A stretch of DNA of 64,000 nt from positions 1-64,000 of the forward strand of contig NZ_MSJR01000012.1 in NCBI RefSeq assembly GCF_002078605.1. Reading direction: 5' to 3'. How positions within the stretch are numbered: the first letter of the stretch is position 1; every line of letters begins with the position of its first letter. The notes below the pieces were generated by a model. The model searched no databases, was not told the DNA's origin, and worked only from the letters and a program-made list of their open reading frames with translations. The position numbers and the translations under genes are program-made. Shown in pieces: positions 40,471 through 50,728 of the stretch. This DNA is from Salegentibacter sediminis. Its GTDB lineage: Bacteria > Bacteroidota > Bacteroidia > Flavobacteriales > Flavobacteriaceae.

Positions 40471-42436
40471 ACTTTTACTTCTGCTATTTTTTCTGCCAGG
40501 CCTAACTTCAATTTCCCAGGAAAAAAATTTCAATCTTACCGCCTACAAACCTTCTTTAGAGGAACTAAAGGCCACATCTTACGAAAAAGACACTACTGCA
40601 AATGCCTGGTACATTTTCGAGAATGGCTACAGCCGATATGAAAATGACGGCAACTACAATGTAATAACCGATTATGCCGCAAAAATAAAGATCCTCAACC
40701 AGGAAGCTTATGACCAGGCGAGTATTTCTATCAGGCTTTATAAAAATAAAAGTGCTAAAGAGAAGATCAGAAATATAAAAGCCATAACCTACACTCTTGA
40801 GGAGGGACGGGTAAAAACTACAGAAATTTCAGCCGATGATATCTACACCGAAGAAAATCCGGATTTCGACCTCATAAAATTCACCTTTCCCAATGTGACT
40901 CCCGGATCGGTTCTCACCTATACTTACCAAAAGGAAAGTCCTTTTCGCTATAGCTTTGAAACCTGGTGGTTTCAGGATGAAATTCCAAAAGTTTCCAGCA
41001 CTTTTGAAACGCGAATTCCGGGAAATTTCAATTACAATATCAGGAGCATTGGAGGATTACCTTTTAACAAGAATGATGTTAGCATTATAAAAAATTGCTT
41101 TCAACCAGATGGAATTAGCGAAAGCGGAGATTGTGTTCATGCATTTTATGAAATCAGGGATATTCCTGCCTTTATAGAAGAATCTTATTTAACTTCAAAA
41201 TACAACTACATTGCCCGGCTGGTTTATGAATTAAAAGAGGTGACCCAACTCGACGGACAGATTAGAAAATTCACCCTTTCCTGGAAGGATGTAGATAAGC
41301 AGTTAAAAAGCAAACAATCAATTGGCCGGCAATTAAGCCGCACCCGCCTTGTAAAGGACCTGCTTCCCGATAGCCTGAGTCAACTTCCTAATAACATCGA
41401 AAAAGCAAAGGGGATCTATAATTTTGTGAAAAATAATTATAAATGGAACGGAAAATACCAGCTGTACCGCGATTTTAATCTTAAGGATGTTATCAGGGAT
41501 AAATCGGGAAATATTTCAGGGATAAATATACTTCTTCATAATCTCTATGAAAGTGAGGGTTTTGAAGTTTTGCCCGTTTTAAGTGCTACCCGTGCTAATG
41601 GTTTTCCCACAAAGCTCCACCCGGTCATCAATGATTTTAATTATTTATTTCTCCAGCTTAAAACCGACGACCAGGAATTTCTTGTAGACGCCACTGAAAA
41701 ATACCTGGATTTTGGAGAAATACCATTTAGAGCTCTTAATGGATACGGAAGATTAGTTGATTTTAAAAACGGAAGTTCCTGGATAAATATTGAAGTCAAG
41801 CATTTTTCAGCTATCTACTATCGCGATTCTCTCAAGGTGGATGCGGCAGGAATTGCTACGGGGCATTCCCAGCAAATATACTCGGGTTTACATGCGGTTT
41901 CTGCCCGTAAGAAACTCGAAAACCTCCAGGTTTCAGAAATTGCCGGAAGACTCTCTAATCCTGCACAACAAACGGGAGTGGTTACTTCCAGCTTCAAAAA
42001 TCATCAACAGGTAAGCAACCCGCTCCAAATTCAGCATGAATTAAGCACAACTTCACAGAAAATCGATGAAGTGATCTATCTCAATCCGTTTAGCTTCAGG
42101 TTTTTCAGCAAAAATCCACTTCAGCTCGAAGAAAGAACTTATCCTATAGATTTTGGTTATAAGGATGTTTATACCTATTCGGTAAATGTGGAGCTACCCG
42201 AAAATTACAGCCCAATTGAACTGCCAGAACAAAAATTGATAACTTTACCCGAGGATGGAGGTAGAATTCAGCTGGTTGTAAAACAAACTGATGAGAAGAA
42301 TATATTTATTCATTACCGAATAAGTTTTAACAGGGCTTTATATGTTTCAGGTTTTTACCCATACCTCAAGAAGTTTTTTAATGACATTCTTGAAATACAG
42401 AATCAATCCTTAATTGCAATAAAAGAAAATACTTAA
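40463..42436 (+). CDS. DUF3857 / transglutaminase-fold secreted protein
   Basis: A 657-residue exported protein. The signal peptide is LLLLLFFLPGLTSISQ. DUF3857 covers about 40-235 (YSRYENDGNYNVITDYAAKI; FTFPNVTPGSVLTYTYQKES). A transglutaminase-like fold follows at about 310-430 (KAKGIYNFVKNNYKWNGKY). The usual catalytic cysteine position reads KSGNISGINILLHNLY and the usual histidine position DFNYLFLQL, so two of the three catalytic residues are lost while the aspartate (FLVDATEKYLDFG) remains. A binding or scaffold role in the periplasm is likelier than catalysis. The family is common in Bacteroidota and mostly uncharacterised. Confidence 0.85.
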   Translation: MNKLLLLLFFLPGLTSISQEKNFNLTAYKPSLEELKATSYEKDTTANAWYIFENGYSRYENDGNYNVITDYAAKIKILNQEAYDQASISIRLYKNKSAKEKIRNIKAITYTLEEGRVKTTEISADDIYTEENPDFDLIKFTFPNVTPGSVLTYTYQKESPFRYSFETWWFQDEIPKVSSTFETRIPGNFNYNIRSIGGLPFNKNDVSIIKNCFQPDGISESGDCVHAFYEIRDIPAFIEESYLTSKYNYIARLVYELKEVTQLDGQIRKFTLSWKDVDKQLKSKQSIGRQLSRTRLVKDLLPDSLSQLPNNIEKAKGIYNFVKNNYKWNGKYQLYRDFNLKDVIRDKSGNISGINILLHNLYESEGFEVLPVLSATRANGFPTKLHPVINDFNYLFLQLKTDDQEFLVDATEKYLDFGEIPFRALNGYGRLVDFKNGSSWINIEVKHFSAIYYRDSLKVDAAGIATGHSQQIYSGLHAVSARKKLENLQVSEIAGRLSNPAQQTGVVTSSFKNHQQVSNPLQIQHELSTTSQKIDEVIYLNPFSFRFFSKNPLQLEERTYPIDFGYKDVYTYSVNVELPENYSPIELPEQKLITLPEDGGRIQLVVKQTDEKNIFIHYRISFNRALYVSGFYPYLKKFFNDILEIQNQSLIAIKENT

Positions 42437-42465
42437 ATTTGAGAGAACGCTAAGCCGGAATTTCC

Positions 42466-43302
42466 TTGAAAGAAAAAGACGATTACAAGCCACCAAAATG
42501 GAAAAAAAAGCTTCATGAAGTTATCTATGAAGCAGATACGCCTGCAGGGAAATTCTTTGACATAGCTCTACTGGTCGTTATTCTATTGAGTATAATCCTT
42601 GTTATGCTGGAAAGCGTATCGAGTTATCGCTCCAGGTATTACTGGAGCTTTTATATCGCGGAATGGGTTATCACCATTATATTTTCGGTTGAATATATCC
42701 TGCGAATCATAACGATTCGAAAGCCAAAAAAATACATATTCAGCTTCTACGGAATTGTAGACCTGCTGTCTACCCTTCCAACATATATCGCGTTTGTTTT
42801 TGGAGGCAGTAATCTTCTCTTTGCCATTAGAGCATTAAGGTTGTTAAGAGTATTTAGGATATTAAAGATCACCCGTTATATTGGTGAGTCCAATAAACTG
42901 GTAAATGCTCTTAAAAACAGCAAACCTAAAATTCTCGTATTCTTATTTGCAGTGCTTATTATCTGTATAATAACAGGTACAGTAATGCACCTGGTAGAAG
43001 GTGAGGCCGGCGGTTTTGAGAATATCCCCATAAGTATATACTGGTCTATTGTAACCCTGACTACCGTAGGATTTGGGGATATTCACCCGGTAACACCTTT
43101 AGGCCGGTTACTCGCTTCTGTGCTTATGATCATGGGTTACGGGATTATAGCCGTCCCTACAGGAATTGTTAGCGCAGAATATAGCAGGAGCAGTAAAGAA
43201 GAAATTCCTACCAACACCCAGGTTTGCCCGTATTGCAATGAAACAAAGCACTTAAACAATGCCGAATACTGTCATAACTGCGGAAAAAAATTAAATGTCT
43301 AA
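42466..43302 (+). CDS. Voltage-gated potassium-type ion channel with C-terminal zinc ribbon
   Basis: 278 residues with six membrane segments. S4 carries regularly spaced arginines (AIRALRLLRVFRILKITRYI, about 120-139), and the pore loop has the potassium filter TLTTVGFGDIHP (about 197). S6 is GRLLASVLMIMGYGIIAVPT. A short cytoplasmic tail ends in a treble-clef zinc ribbon with two CxxC pairs (CPYCNETKHLNNAEYCHNCG), which is unusual for a KvAP-like channel and could sense metal or redox state. The start is TTG at 42466. The tail overlaps the miaA start by eight bases. Confidence 0.9.
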   Translation: MKEKDDYKPPKWKKKLHEVIYEADTPAGKFFDIALLVVILLSIILVMLESVSSYRSRYYWSFYIAEWVITIIFSVEYILRIITIRKPKKYIFSFYGIVDLLSTLPTYIAFVFGGSNLLFAIRALRLLRVFRILKITRYIGESNKLVNALKNSKPKILVFLFAVLIICIITGTVMHLVEGEAGGFENIPISIYWSIVTLTTVGFGDIHPVTPLGRLLASVLMIMGYGIIAVPTGIVSAEYSRSSKEEIPTNTQVCPYCNETKHLNNAEYCHNCGKKLNV

Positions 43303-44212
43303 GAATTACCTTATCACAGTGGCGGGTCCTACCGCGATAGGAAAAACATCCCTGGCCATAAAACTGGCCCGGCACTTTAACACCGAAATAATCTCTGCCG
43401 ATTCCAGGCAATTCTTCAAAGAAATGAAAATAGGTACAGCCGTACCATCCCCGGAAGAGCTTGCAGCAGCCCCGCATCATTTTATTCAGCATATCTCGGT
43501 GGAAGACAATTATTCGGTGGGGGATTTTGAAAGGGACGCGATAAAAAAACTGGATGAATTATTCCAAGAACATAAGGTCGTGATCATGGCCGGGGGAAGC
43601 GGACTTTATGTAAAAGCCATCCTGGAAGGACTGGATGATTTTCCGGCGGTGGATCCTGCGATCAGGGAAGAGCTGAATGTTCAGTATGAGACCAAAGGAA
43701 TTGAACCGCTTCAACAACAACTAAAAGAATTGGATCCCGAATATTATGAAATAGCCGAACTCCAAAACCCGCACCGACTCATCAGGGCTTTGGAAATTTG
43801 TATAGGGTCAGGAAAGCCTTATTCCTCTTTTCTAAACCGGAAAAAACCCGAAAGAAATTTTAAGGCGATCAATATCGGGTTGGAAGCCGACAGAAAAATA
43901 ATTTATGAGCGCATCAACCGCCGTGTAGACCTGATGATGGACGAAGGTCTCTTAGAGGAGGCAGAAGCCCTGTTCCCCAAACGCCGCCTGAATGCCCTTA
44001 ATACAGTGGGCTATAAAGAATTATTTGATTATTTCAAAGAATTACATTCCCTGGAAACCGCAGTTGCAGAGATCAAGAAAAACACCCGGCGGTTTGCAAA
44101 ACGACAACTTACCTGGTTTAGAAAACAAGAACAGATTCGTTGGTTTCAATATAATTGCCCGGCAGAAGATATTGTAGCATATATTGAAGAAAAGATTGCC
44201 GGGGAGAATTAG
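43295..44212 (+). CDS. miaA: tRNA dimethylallyltransferase
   Basis: Adds the dimethylallyl group to A37 of tRNAs that read UNN codons. The 305 residues show the P-loop AGPTAIGKTSLAIKLA (10-25), ISADSRQFFKEMKIGTAVPS, HHFIQHISVEDNYSVGDFER near 63, MAGGSGLYVKAILEGLDDFP near 97, and the C-terminal TVGYKELFDYF and RRFAKRQLTWFRKQ motifs. The stop overlaps the convergent adhesin stop by four bases. Confidence 0.96.
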   Translation: MSKNYLITVAGPTAIGKTSLAIKLARHFNTEIISADSRQFFKEMKIGTAVPSPEELAAAPHHFIQHISVEDNYSVGDFERDAIKKLDELFQEHKVVIMAGGSGLYVKAILEGLDDFPAVDPAIREELNVQYETKGIEPLQQQLKELDPEYYEIAELQNPHRLIRALEICIGSGKPYSSFLNRKKPERNFKAINIGLEADRKIIYERINRRVDLMMDEGLLEEAEALFPKRRLNALNTVGYKELFDYFKELHSLETAVAEIKKNTRRFAKRQLTWFRKQEQIRWFQYNCPAEDIVAYIEEKIAGEN

Positions 44213-47200
44213 TTCCGTATAATCAAACGCCTGATAATTTCCCCTTCATTGGTTAGAAGCTGTAGCGTATAGACCGCATTTTGTACTCCGTCTATCTGCA
44301 GCTCATATTCCAGATCACTCTTATCAAAGTCTTTAGAAAGAATAAGCCGGCCCCGTTTATCGAAAACAAAAACCTGTTCTACCGTGACCTCCTGCGGGGT
44401 TGAGATCTTCACCAGCCCATCGGTAGGGTTTGGATAAAGGAACACATAATCATTATCCCGCACGGGCTCGGTGCAGGTGCCTGGATTAGCATTTACAGAT
44501 ACTATGGTGTTTATGCTGGAGGAGTTTCCGCTGGCATCGGTGATGGTAAAAGACACAGAATTCTGCCCGGTATCCTCACAGGTGAAACGTGTTTTATCCA
44601 GACTAAAAGTTAAATCTCCACAATTATCATAAGAGCCATCGTCCAGGTCTTCGGGCGCGACCTCTGCCAGGCCGTTTTCATCGAGAGTGACACTAATGAA
44701 ACTAACCTGGGCTACAGGTTTTATATTATCCTCTACGATCACTTTAATCTCACAGGAATCATTGCTCTGCCCTGTCCAGCTTAGTTCAATAGTGTTTTCT
44801 CCAATATTGTCACAGGTAAAATCCAATTGAGAAGCTACAAGATTTAATCCTGAAGCATCCCCCGTGTAAAGATCGGTAAGTTGCAGGCTTGCAGCCCCGG
44901 AGGCATCGAGTTGGAGAGTGATTTCGTCTTTACATTGGAAGTCAGAGCCAGAATTATCAGAATTGACTGTAATACTCACCGTAGCCACATTGGAATTGGC
45001 TGTGCCATCGTTGGCAATATAGGTAAAGCTATCTGGGCCGGAATAACCCGCATTAGGTTCATAAGTAAAGGAGCCATCAGAATTTAAACTTAGAGTTCCG
45101 TATTGAGGACCATCTTTCAGAATTACCGATAAAACATCATTCTCTGCATCGGTATCATTTTCTAAAACTCCGGGAGCAGCTTTATTTAAAACATCATGCT
45201 GATCTACCGAATAACTATCATCATTCGCTACGGGAGCTGAGTTGGTGGGGTTAGAACCGTCTTCCTGAGATATGAGAACAATAAAACTACATTCTGTTTG
45301 ATTTCCCGAATCATCGGTAACCCGCCAGGTAACGGTTGTGGAACCAAGCGGAAATGCCTCCCCGGACTCATATCCGGCAATCAATTCCAGTTTTGGGGCG
45401 TTGTCACAGTTATCCTGAACCTGGGGGGGAGTATAGTTGATTATGGCTGAGTTTTCTTCTGAAGGAATCTCTTTCGAAATATTAGTAGGACATACGATCT
45501 CGGGATCGCTGTCATCTATAATATCTACCGAAAAATTGCAGGTGCCAATATAATCCTGTCCATCAAAAACTTCAATTTCTACTTCGAGAGTATTGTCTAC
45601 ACGCTGAAGACTTTGTGTTATAGTGGGTGAATTCGTGAAATTACCGGTTCCGACCTCCGATGTATAGTCAGGCTCCTCAAAGTCACAATCTTCATCCAGA
45701 ATTATTGGGGCAATATCATTTTCATCAGGGCAGGTTATAAACGGGCCTTGTTCCTCGGAAAGCTCAATGGTAACGGTACAATCATCATAATTACCATAGG
45801 TGTCGGTTGCAGAATAGGTTACGGTATAAGTCCCGGGTTTATCCCATTTTGTACCTACCGGTGGATTTTGTACAATCGTCAGATCTTCTAAATCATCACA
45901 GTTATCAATAACCCGGTTTTCATAAAGATTAGGAACTTCAAAGCTACCTCCGGCAGGAAAACTGTATTGGAGAGTTGATGCCTGGCAAATCAATAGTGGG
46001 GCACCTTTGTCCAAAACTGTTACCTCTACCGTACAGGAGGCAGTTTCCCCTGTTTGACTGTCTTTAGCATTTATGACAAGTGGAAAAGTTCCAATATCGG
46101 AACAATCAAAATATTGTTCATTTAATTCGAAATCTATTCCCGAGGTGTCACCGTTCACAAATTCCTCGGTTGGAATTGTGGCTACCGATTCATTTAAGCC
46201 TAGTTCTACGGTATAGGAATCTTTGCAATTAATTTCAAACACCTCTTTTTCCTTTATAATAATTTCAAAAGAGCAAACATCTGAAACATTACCGGAAGCA
46301 TCAGTCACTGTAATGTTAACGGGGGTGTTCTCTGAAATTTCAGCACCGGGAATTGGAGTTTGGGAGTACTCAGGGCCAGAATCACAGTTATCAGAAATTC
46401 CTATCATAGGTTGATAGTTTGGAACCGTATAGGTTTCCCCTGGTGCAAGGCTAATATTTTCATCCTCGGGACAAGAGGTAATTAACGGTTCAATATTATC
46501 CACCAGATCAAACTCTAAAGAGCAGATTTCAATGAGATCAGTTCCGTTTAAGACCTCAACATCAATTTGTAATTTATTATTAACTTCATTTTCGTTTACA
46601 ACCTTGAAGGTAGGTGTAAAATTCTCCGTTGTAATTAGATCACCCCAATCAGGTAATTGATAATCACAATTTGCATCAAGTGGTAATTCAGGTAATGCTG
46701 AGTTTTGAGGGCAGGTTACTACGGGCTCCTGTGTTTGTTCAGTTTCATAAGTTATAGAAAATTCACATTCAGGTTGGGGATCGCAAAGAAAGAAACTATT
46801 ATCCGAATTCAGATTCACTTTCACAAGTCCTTCTGATTCGGGAGTTACTTCGGCAGTGAAATTATCATATCTCGTGAAGGTTTTTAATTGGAAATCGAAA
46901 TTGACATCTATTCCTGAAAAAATTCCTGGTGCAGGACCAGTAAGTTCTAAATTATTTACCAGAATATTTCCGCAGTAATCAATTTCAAGATCCACAGGTA
47001 AATTCAAACCTTGATTAAATTCCGTTACGTATTCAAAATTAGCATTTGAATCATACACATTTATAGAATAACTTGTAGATGTTATCTTATCATATTCTGA
47101 AATTAAGTCTTCGGGATTTTGGAAGATACCATTAAAAGTTATGTCATCTTGATAATCAATAACATATATATATCCAAAATCATCTACTACAACACTACCG

Positions 47201-48186
47201 GGCGCTCCAATATTGTCCTGGGCTCCCTCAATTGTGTGAATATGATTGTAATTTTCATCAAAAATCAAAACCCTGCCATTAGAAGTTGAACCTCCACTAT
47301 CAGCTACATAAACTCTTCCCGTTTTATCAACTGCTATTCTATAAGGTCTATCTAATTTTATTTCCGAATCATCAGGCGGAAAAACTATAGGATTATTATA
47401 ATTACCGGGTTGGTACACTGCTACTTTATCATATTCAACATCATAGGTACCACTGGGAGTAAATGCAACTGCGACAAAAATATTCCCGAAACTATCCGTT
47501 ACAATACCAGTTGGTCCTACATCATTACTAGAATCATAATTAGGAACCTTAAAATCGTCTATTTTGGCTGTTGCACTATTATTATATACATTAACCTGTT
47601 GTTCCCCTTTATCTGCTAAGTATAATTTCTGATTACTGCCAGGAAGGCTGGCCTCGATATCCAGAGGAGAACTCAAATTCCCACCCGAAATTGATGTAGC
47701 CTGTTTATTCTCAGTAACTAAGTTCAGCGTTTTCACTCCATTACTATATGTTAAGTAAAATATATCATCTTCTGTATATTGAGAAATAGAAATCACCGCA
47801 TCCCCAAATTCATCAGCTAGAAATTCCGGTATACCCATTGATAATATTTCGAAAGGATCACCTTGGACCTGAAAATTTTCTATTTCAATATCCTCTGCCC
47901 CTTTAACAAATTCAGGTTTATCTCTCTCAATATTCCCGATATTCCCGTTTATTACCACAAAATCATCTGCAACTAATTCGCGGTTTATAGATGCTTCAAG
48001 AACAATATCTATAGGAATTGGGCTTTCCTCCGTGGGATCAGGTGCTAAGCTGGAGATAGTACAATCATTCTGTCCCCTGCCCACAAAAATATTCAGGAGA
48101 AAAAACACTAAAAAGAAAGGTAGTGGGCACCTGCCCGGAAGGTACCGGAAAGTTCCATACAAGGCTGTCTCGAACGGGCGTTTCAT
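44209..48186 (-). CDS. Large T9SS-sorted surface protein with NHL-like and HYR domains
   Basis: 1325 residues. An unusually long signal peptide (hydrophobic core PFFLVFFLLNIFVG) ends near residue 39. Residues about 110-440 look like an NHL-type beta-propeller (LDRPYRIAVDKTGRVYVADS; GAPGSVVVDDFGYIYVIDYQ). From about 480 several HYR/Ig-like modules follow (CSFEIIIKEKE, TVTYSATDTYGNYDDCTVTI), then a cadherin-like module near 990-1080 (PVANDDSYSVDQ; FTYEPNAGYSGPDSFTYIAN). The C-terminal 85 residues are a type A T9SS sorting domain (FLYPNPTDGLVKIST; QNAVYTLQLLTNEG). A surface adhesin or glycan-binding role is inferred. Confidence 0.9.
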   Translation of the reverse strand: MKRPFETALYGTFRYLPGRCPLPFFLVFFLLNIFVGRGQNDCTISSLAPDPTEESPIPIDIVLEASINRELVADDFVVINGNIGNIERDKPEFVKGAEDIEIENFQVQGDPFEILSMGIPEFLADEFGDAVISISQYTEDDIFYLTYSNGVKTLNLVTENKQATSISGGNLSSPLDIEASLPGSNQKLYLADKGEQQVNVYNNSATAKIDDFKVPNYDSSNDVGPTGIVTDSFGNIFVAVAFTPSGTYDVEYDKVAVYQPGNYNNPIVFPPDDSEIKLDRPYRIAVDKTGRVYVADSGGSTSNGRVLIFDENYNHIHTIEGAQDNIGAPGSVVVDDFGYIYVIDYQDDITFNGIFQNPEDLISEYDKITSTSYSINVYDSNANFEYVTEFNQGLNLPVDLEIDYCGNILVNNLELTGPAPGIFSGIDVNFDFQLKTFTRYDNFTAEVTPESEGLVKVNLNSDNSFFLCDPQPECEFSITYETEQTQEPVVTCPQNSALPELPLDANCDYQLPDWGDLITTENFTPTFKVVNENEVNNKLQIDVEVLNGTDLIEICSLEFDLVDNIEPLITSCPEDENISLAPGETYTVPNYQPMIGISDNCDSGPEYSQTPIPGAEISENTPVNITVTDASGNVSDVCSFEIIIKEKEVFEINCKDSYTVELGLNESVATIPTEEFVNGDTSGIDFELNEQYFDCSDIGTFPLVINAKDSQTGETASCTVEVTVLDKGAPLLICQASTLQYSFPAGGSFEVPNLYENRVIDNCDDLEDLTIVQNPPVGTKWDKPGTYTVTYSATDTYGNYDDCTVTIELSEEQGPFITCPDENDIAPIILDEDCDFEEPDYTSEVGTGNFTNSPTITQSLQRVDNTLEVEIEVFDGQDYIGTCNFSVDIIDDSDPEIVCPTNISKEIPSEENSAIINYTPPQVQDNCDNAPKLELIAGYESGEAFPLGSTTVTWRVTDDSGNQTECSFIVLISQEDGSNPTNSAPVANDDSYSVDQHDVLNKAAPGVLENDTDAENDVLSVILKDGPQYGTLSLNSDGSFTYEPNAGYSGPDSFTYIANDGTANSNVATVSITVNSDNSGSDFQCKDEITLQLDASGAASLQLTDLYTGDASGLNLVASQLDFTCDNIGENTIELSWTGQSNDSCEIKVIVEDNIKPVAQVSFISVTLDENGLAEVAPEDLDDGSYDNCGDLTFSLDKTRFTCEDTGQNSVSFTITDASGNSSSINTIVSVNANPGTCTEPVRDNDYVFLYPNPTDGLVKISTPQEVTVEQVFVFDKRGRLILSKDFDKSDLEYELQIDGVQNAVYTLQLLTNEGEIIRRLIIRN

Positions 48187-48430
48187 AGTGATCTTTAAGC
48201 TGCAAGCGAAGTAAAGATAAATATTGTTTGCTGAAGTGATTAGCCCGCAGCGAAATCTTAAGAAAAAATAACAGAATTGCCCCTGGGAAGCCCAAAGCTG
48301 TTAAGAAGAGAAAAGATCCATGGATTCAGTTTAAAACAAGGCCCGAAAAACAAAAGTTTATCTTCCGGTTGGTGCTTTTGAAAAGCACTTATTTTTCAGG
48401 CCTGTTTTAGAAACTGAAAATTTTCAGCAA
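48187..48430. other. Intergenic region with a short inverted repeat
   Basis: Between the response regulator stop and the adhesin start. A 17-base inverted repeat, GTGCTTTTGAAAAGCAC, lies at 48372-48388 and is followed on the + strand by TTATTTTT. CTGAAAATTTTCAG lies at 48413-48426. Either could end transcription of the two-component genes or the first could be an operator. No gene is seen. Confidence 0.4.
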
Positions 48431-49153
48431 TTAAGCTTCTGCGTTTTCATTGTTCTTCACCACCAGCCTGAAACCTTCACCGTGAATATTCAGGATCTCC
48501 ACGTTTTCGTCTTTTTTCAGGTATTTACGCAGTTTGGCGATATATACGTCCATACTACGGGAGGTAAAATAGTTGTCATCTCTCCAAATTTTGGTTAGCG
48601 CCAACTCCCTGGGCATAAGATCGTTCTCATGCAGGGCAAGCAAACGCAGTAATTCGTTCTCCTTTGGTGAGAGTTTTTGAGGTTCTTCGTCCTGGAAGGT
48701 TAGGAACCTCAGTTTTGAATTCAGATGGAAATCACCAATTTTAAATTCAAACTGCTTGCTATCGGCAACGCTATCGGTTGCTTTTCGCTGCATAATAGCC
48801 TTTATCTTCATAAGCAAGACTTCAGAGTCGAAAGGCTTATTCAGGTAATCGTCGGCTCCAACTTTATAGCCTTTAAGCACGTCTTCCTTCATCGCTTTTG
48901 CGGTAAGGAAGATAATAGGAATTTCTTCATTCTTCTCGCGAATTTCCTTAGCCAGGGTGAACCCGTCTTTATAAGGCATCATCACGTCAAGTATACAAAG
49001 GTCGAAATCGTCTTTCTTGAATTTCTCAAAGCCTTCCATTCCGTTTTTGGCGTGAGTGACCTCATAGTCGTTCATCGCCAGATAATCTTTAAGAACAGTT
49101 CCGAAGTTCGGATCGTCTTCTACTAACAGGATTTTTTTGTTTTCAGTTTCCAT
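48431..49153 (-). CDS. OmpR-family response regulator (RprY-like)
   Basis: 240 residues. The receiver domain has the acidic pair in LLVEDDPNFG, the phospho-acceptor aspartate in DLCILDVMMPYKDGF (about 55), IIFLTAKAMKEDVLKGY, and LNKPFDSEVLLMKI with the conserved lysine. The C-terminal winged-helix DNA-binding domain spans about 135-232 (LSPKENELLRLLALHENDLM; SRSMDVYIAKLRKYL). It is three bases downstream of the kinase gene, so they form one operon. The pair resembles Bacteroides RprXY, but the regulon is unknown. Confidence 0.92.
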   Translation of the reverse strand: METENKKILLVEDDPNFGTVLKDYLAMNDYEVTHAKNGMEGFEKFKKDDFDLCILDVMMPYKDGFTLAKEIREKNEEIPIIFLTAKAMKEDVLKGYKVGADDYLNKPFDSEVLLMKIKAIMQRKATDSVADSKQFEFKIGDFHLNSKLRFLTFQDEEPQKLSPKENELLRLLALHENDLMPRELALTKIWRDDNYFTSRSMDVYIAKLRKYLKKDENVEILNIHGEGFRLVVKNNENAEA

Positions 49154-49156
49154 ATA

Positions 49157-50728
49157 TTAAGATATTAGTGGTAATTTAATTATAAAAGTACTTCCTTTTC
49201 CTTTTTCGCTTTCTACGGTGATCTCCCCGTGATGGTCTTCCACGATGCGTTTGGAGTATGCCAAACCTAATCCGTGGCCTTTCACATTGTGAATATCACC
49301 GGTATGTTCGCGATAAAATTTTTCGAATATTTTCTTCTGAACAATTTTGCTCATCCCCGCCCCCTGATCGCGGATCTTAAGGATGATATAGTTCTTTACA
49401 TTTTCGGTATAGACATCTATTTTGGGCTCTTCGGTAGAATATTTAACGGCATTATCCAGAATATTCACCACCACATTGGTAAAGTGATCGGGATTGGCCA
49501 GGATGGAAGAACGCAAAGCCGCAAAATGAGTTTTAATATAACCTCCACGGTCTTCTACCAGAAGTTGCACATGAGTCATGGCTTCTTCAACCAGGTCGTG
49601 CAATTGAATTCTTTCCTTTTTAAGATCGAGCTCGTTCTTTTCCAGCTTAGAGATGCGCAGCACATTCTCTACCTGCCCATGCATGCGTTTGTTCTCATCC
49701 CGAATCATTTGCAAATATCGACTGGTTTTTTCCTCATCGTTCTTGATCTTAGGATTCTTTATAGCGTCCAGGGCGAGGTTGATGGTAGCGATAGGCGTTT
49801 TAAATTCATGAGTCATATTATTGATAAAATCGGTTTTGATCTGAGAGATCTGTCGTTGTTTTATCAATTGAGATAAAGCGCTGGAGTAAGCGATAACTAT
49901 AATAAGCGTAAAGATTATAGAGAGGGCTGCCATTAGCACTACAGAAGAGAGCACGGCTTTTTTCTTTCCGGGGAGATTCACCAGCAACTGATAATTGCTG
50001 TTTCCCGTATTATCTAAAAAAAGAGGCACTCCATAAGTGGCTGGGTGATTCAAACTGAAATTTTCAGAATGAAGGTTTGTAGCGATTGAGTTGCTGTAAA
50101 TTCCGTATTCGAAATCGGTAACAAGATCGCGGTTTTTCAGTTCCTTAGTAATAAGTCTTTTTATCACCTCATCGCTTACCCGGTCATGAAGCGGAAGCTT
50201 ACTCGTATATTCTGCAATACTGCTTCGCAGGATATCCTTTTCTACCTGGTCCATCCTCATCATGCGGGAAATTTGTTGCTGGGCGCTAAGGGTATTGTTA
50301 CCATCAAGGTTTCGCCGGGAAACAATATTGGTAACCCGTTTATTTATAAGTTTGGTGAAGGGAATACTATCGCTGGTAGCACTTAAGAAGCCCGAAGAAA
50401 CTTTATAATCCTCCTCCAGGATAGATTCGGTATGAAAGAGCGACTGATTGCGTAATTTATTTTCGCTGGTATAGGAATATTCGGTGAGCTTAGATTCTTC
50501 CAACTTAGAGTTTGTGGAATCAGAATCAATAAATTTTATATAATACTCTTCTAACTCCCTGTTTTGTATTTCATTAGAAACCTTTATCAATACCTGTTTC
50601 GCGTTATACGAAAACTGTTCTTCCTTATCATCAACCGCACCCTTAATCCAATATCCCTGGACGAAAATTATCCCAATAAGTGAGAGGCTCATCAAGACTA
50701 CCAGGATGAAGAAAAGCTTTTTATTCAT
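49157..50728 (-). CDS. Sensor histidine kinase (RprX-like)
   Basis: 523 residues. Two membrane helices (about 5-27 and 255-280) enclose a periplasmic sensor region of about 225 residues with no recognised domain. The HisKA box is FINNMTHEFKTPIATINLAL (about 304), the N box VVNILDNAVKYS, and the G boxes IRDQGAGMSKIVQKKIFEKF and GHGLGLAYSKRIVEDHHGEI. It partners with the regulator immediately downstream. A TACTTTTG -7-like element at 50734-50741 lies only five bases before the ATG and would imply an almost leaderless message, so its promoter is uncertain. Confidence 0.93.
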   Translation of the reverse strand: MNKKLFFILVVLMSLSLIGIIFVQGYWIKGAVDDKEEQFSYNAKQVLIKVSNEIQNRELEEYYIKFIDSDSTNSKLEESKLTEYSYTSENKLRNQSLFHTESILEEDYKVSSGFLSATSDSIPFTKLINKRVTNIVSRRNLDGNNTLSAQQQISRMMRMDQVEKDILRSSIAEYTSKLPLHDRVSDEVIKRLITKELKNRDLVTDFEYGIYSNSIATNLHSENFSLNHPATYGVPLFLDNTGNSNYQLLVNLPGKKKAVLSSVVLMAALSIIFTLIIVIAYSSALSQLIKQRQISQIKTDFINNMTHEFKTPIATINLALDAIKNPKIKNDEEKTSRYLQMIRDENKRMHGQVENVLRISKLEKNELDLKKERIQLHDLVEEAMTHVQLLVEDRGGYIKTHFAALRSSILANPDHFTNVVVNILDNAVKYSTEEPKIDVYTENVKNYIILKIRDQGAGMSKIVQKKIFEKFYREHTGDIHNVKGHGLGLAYSKRIVEDHHGEITVESEKGKGSTFIIKLPLIS

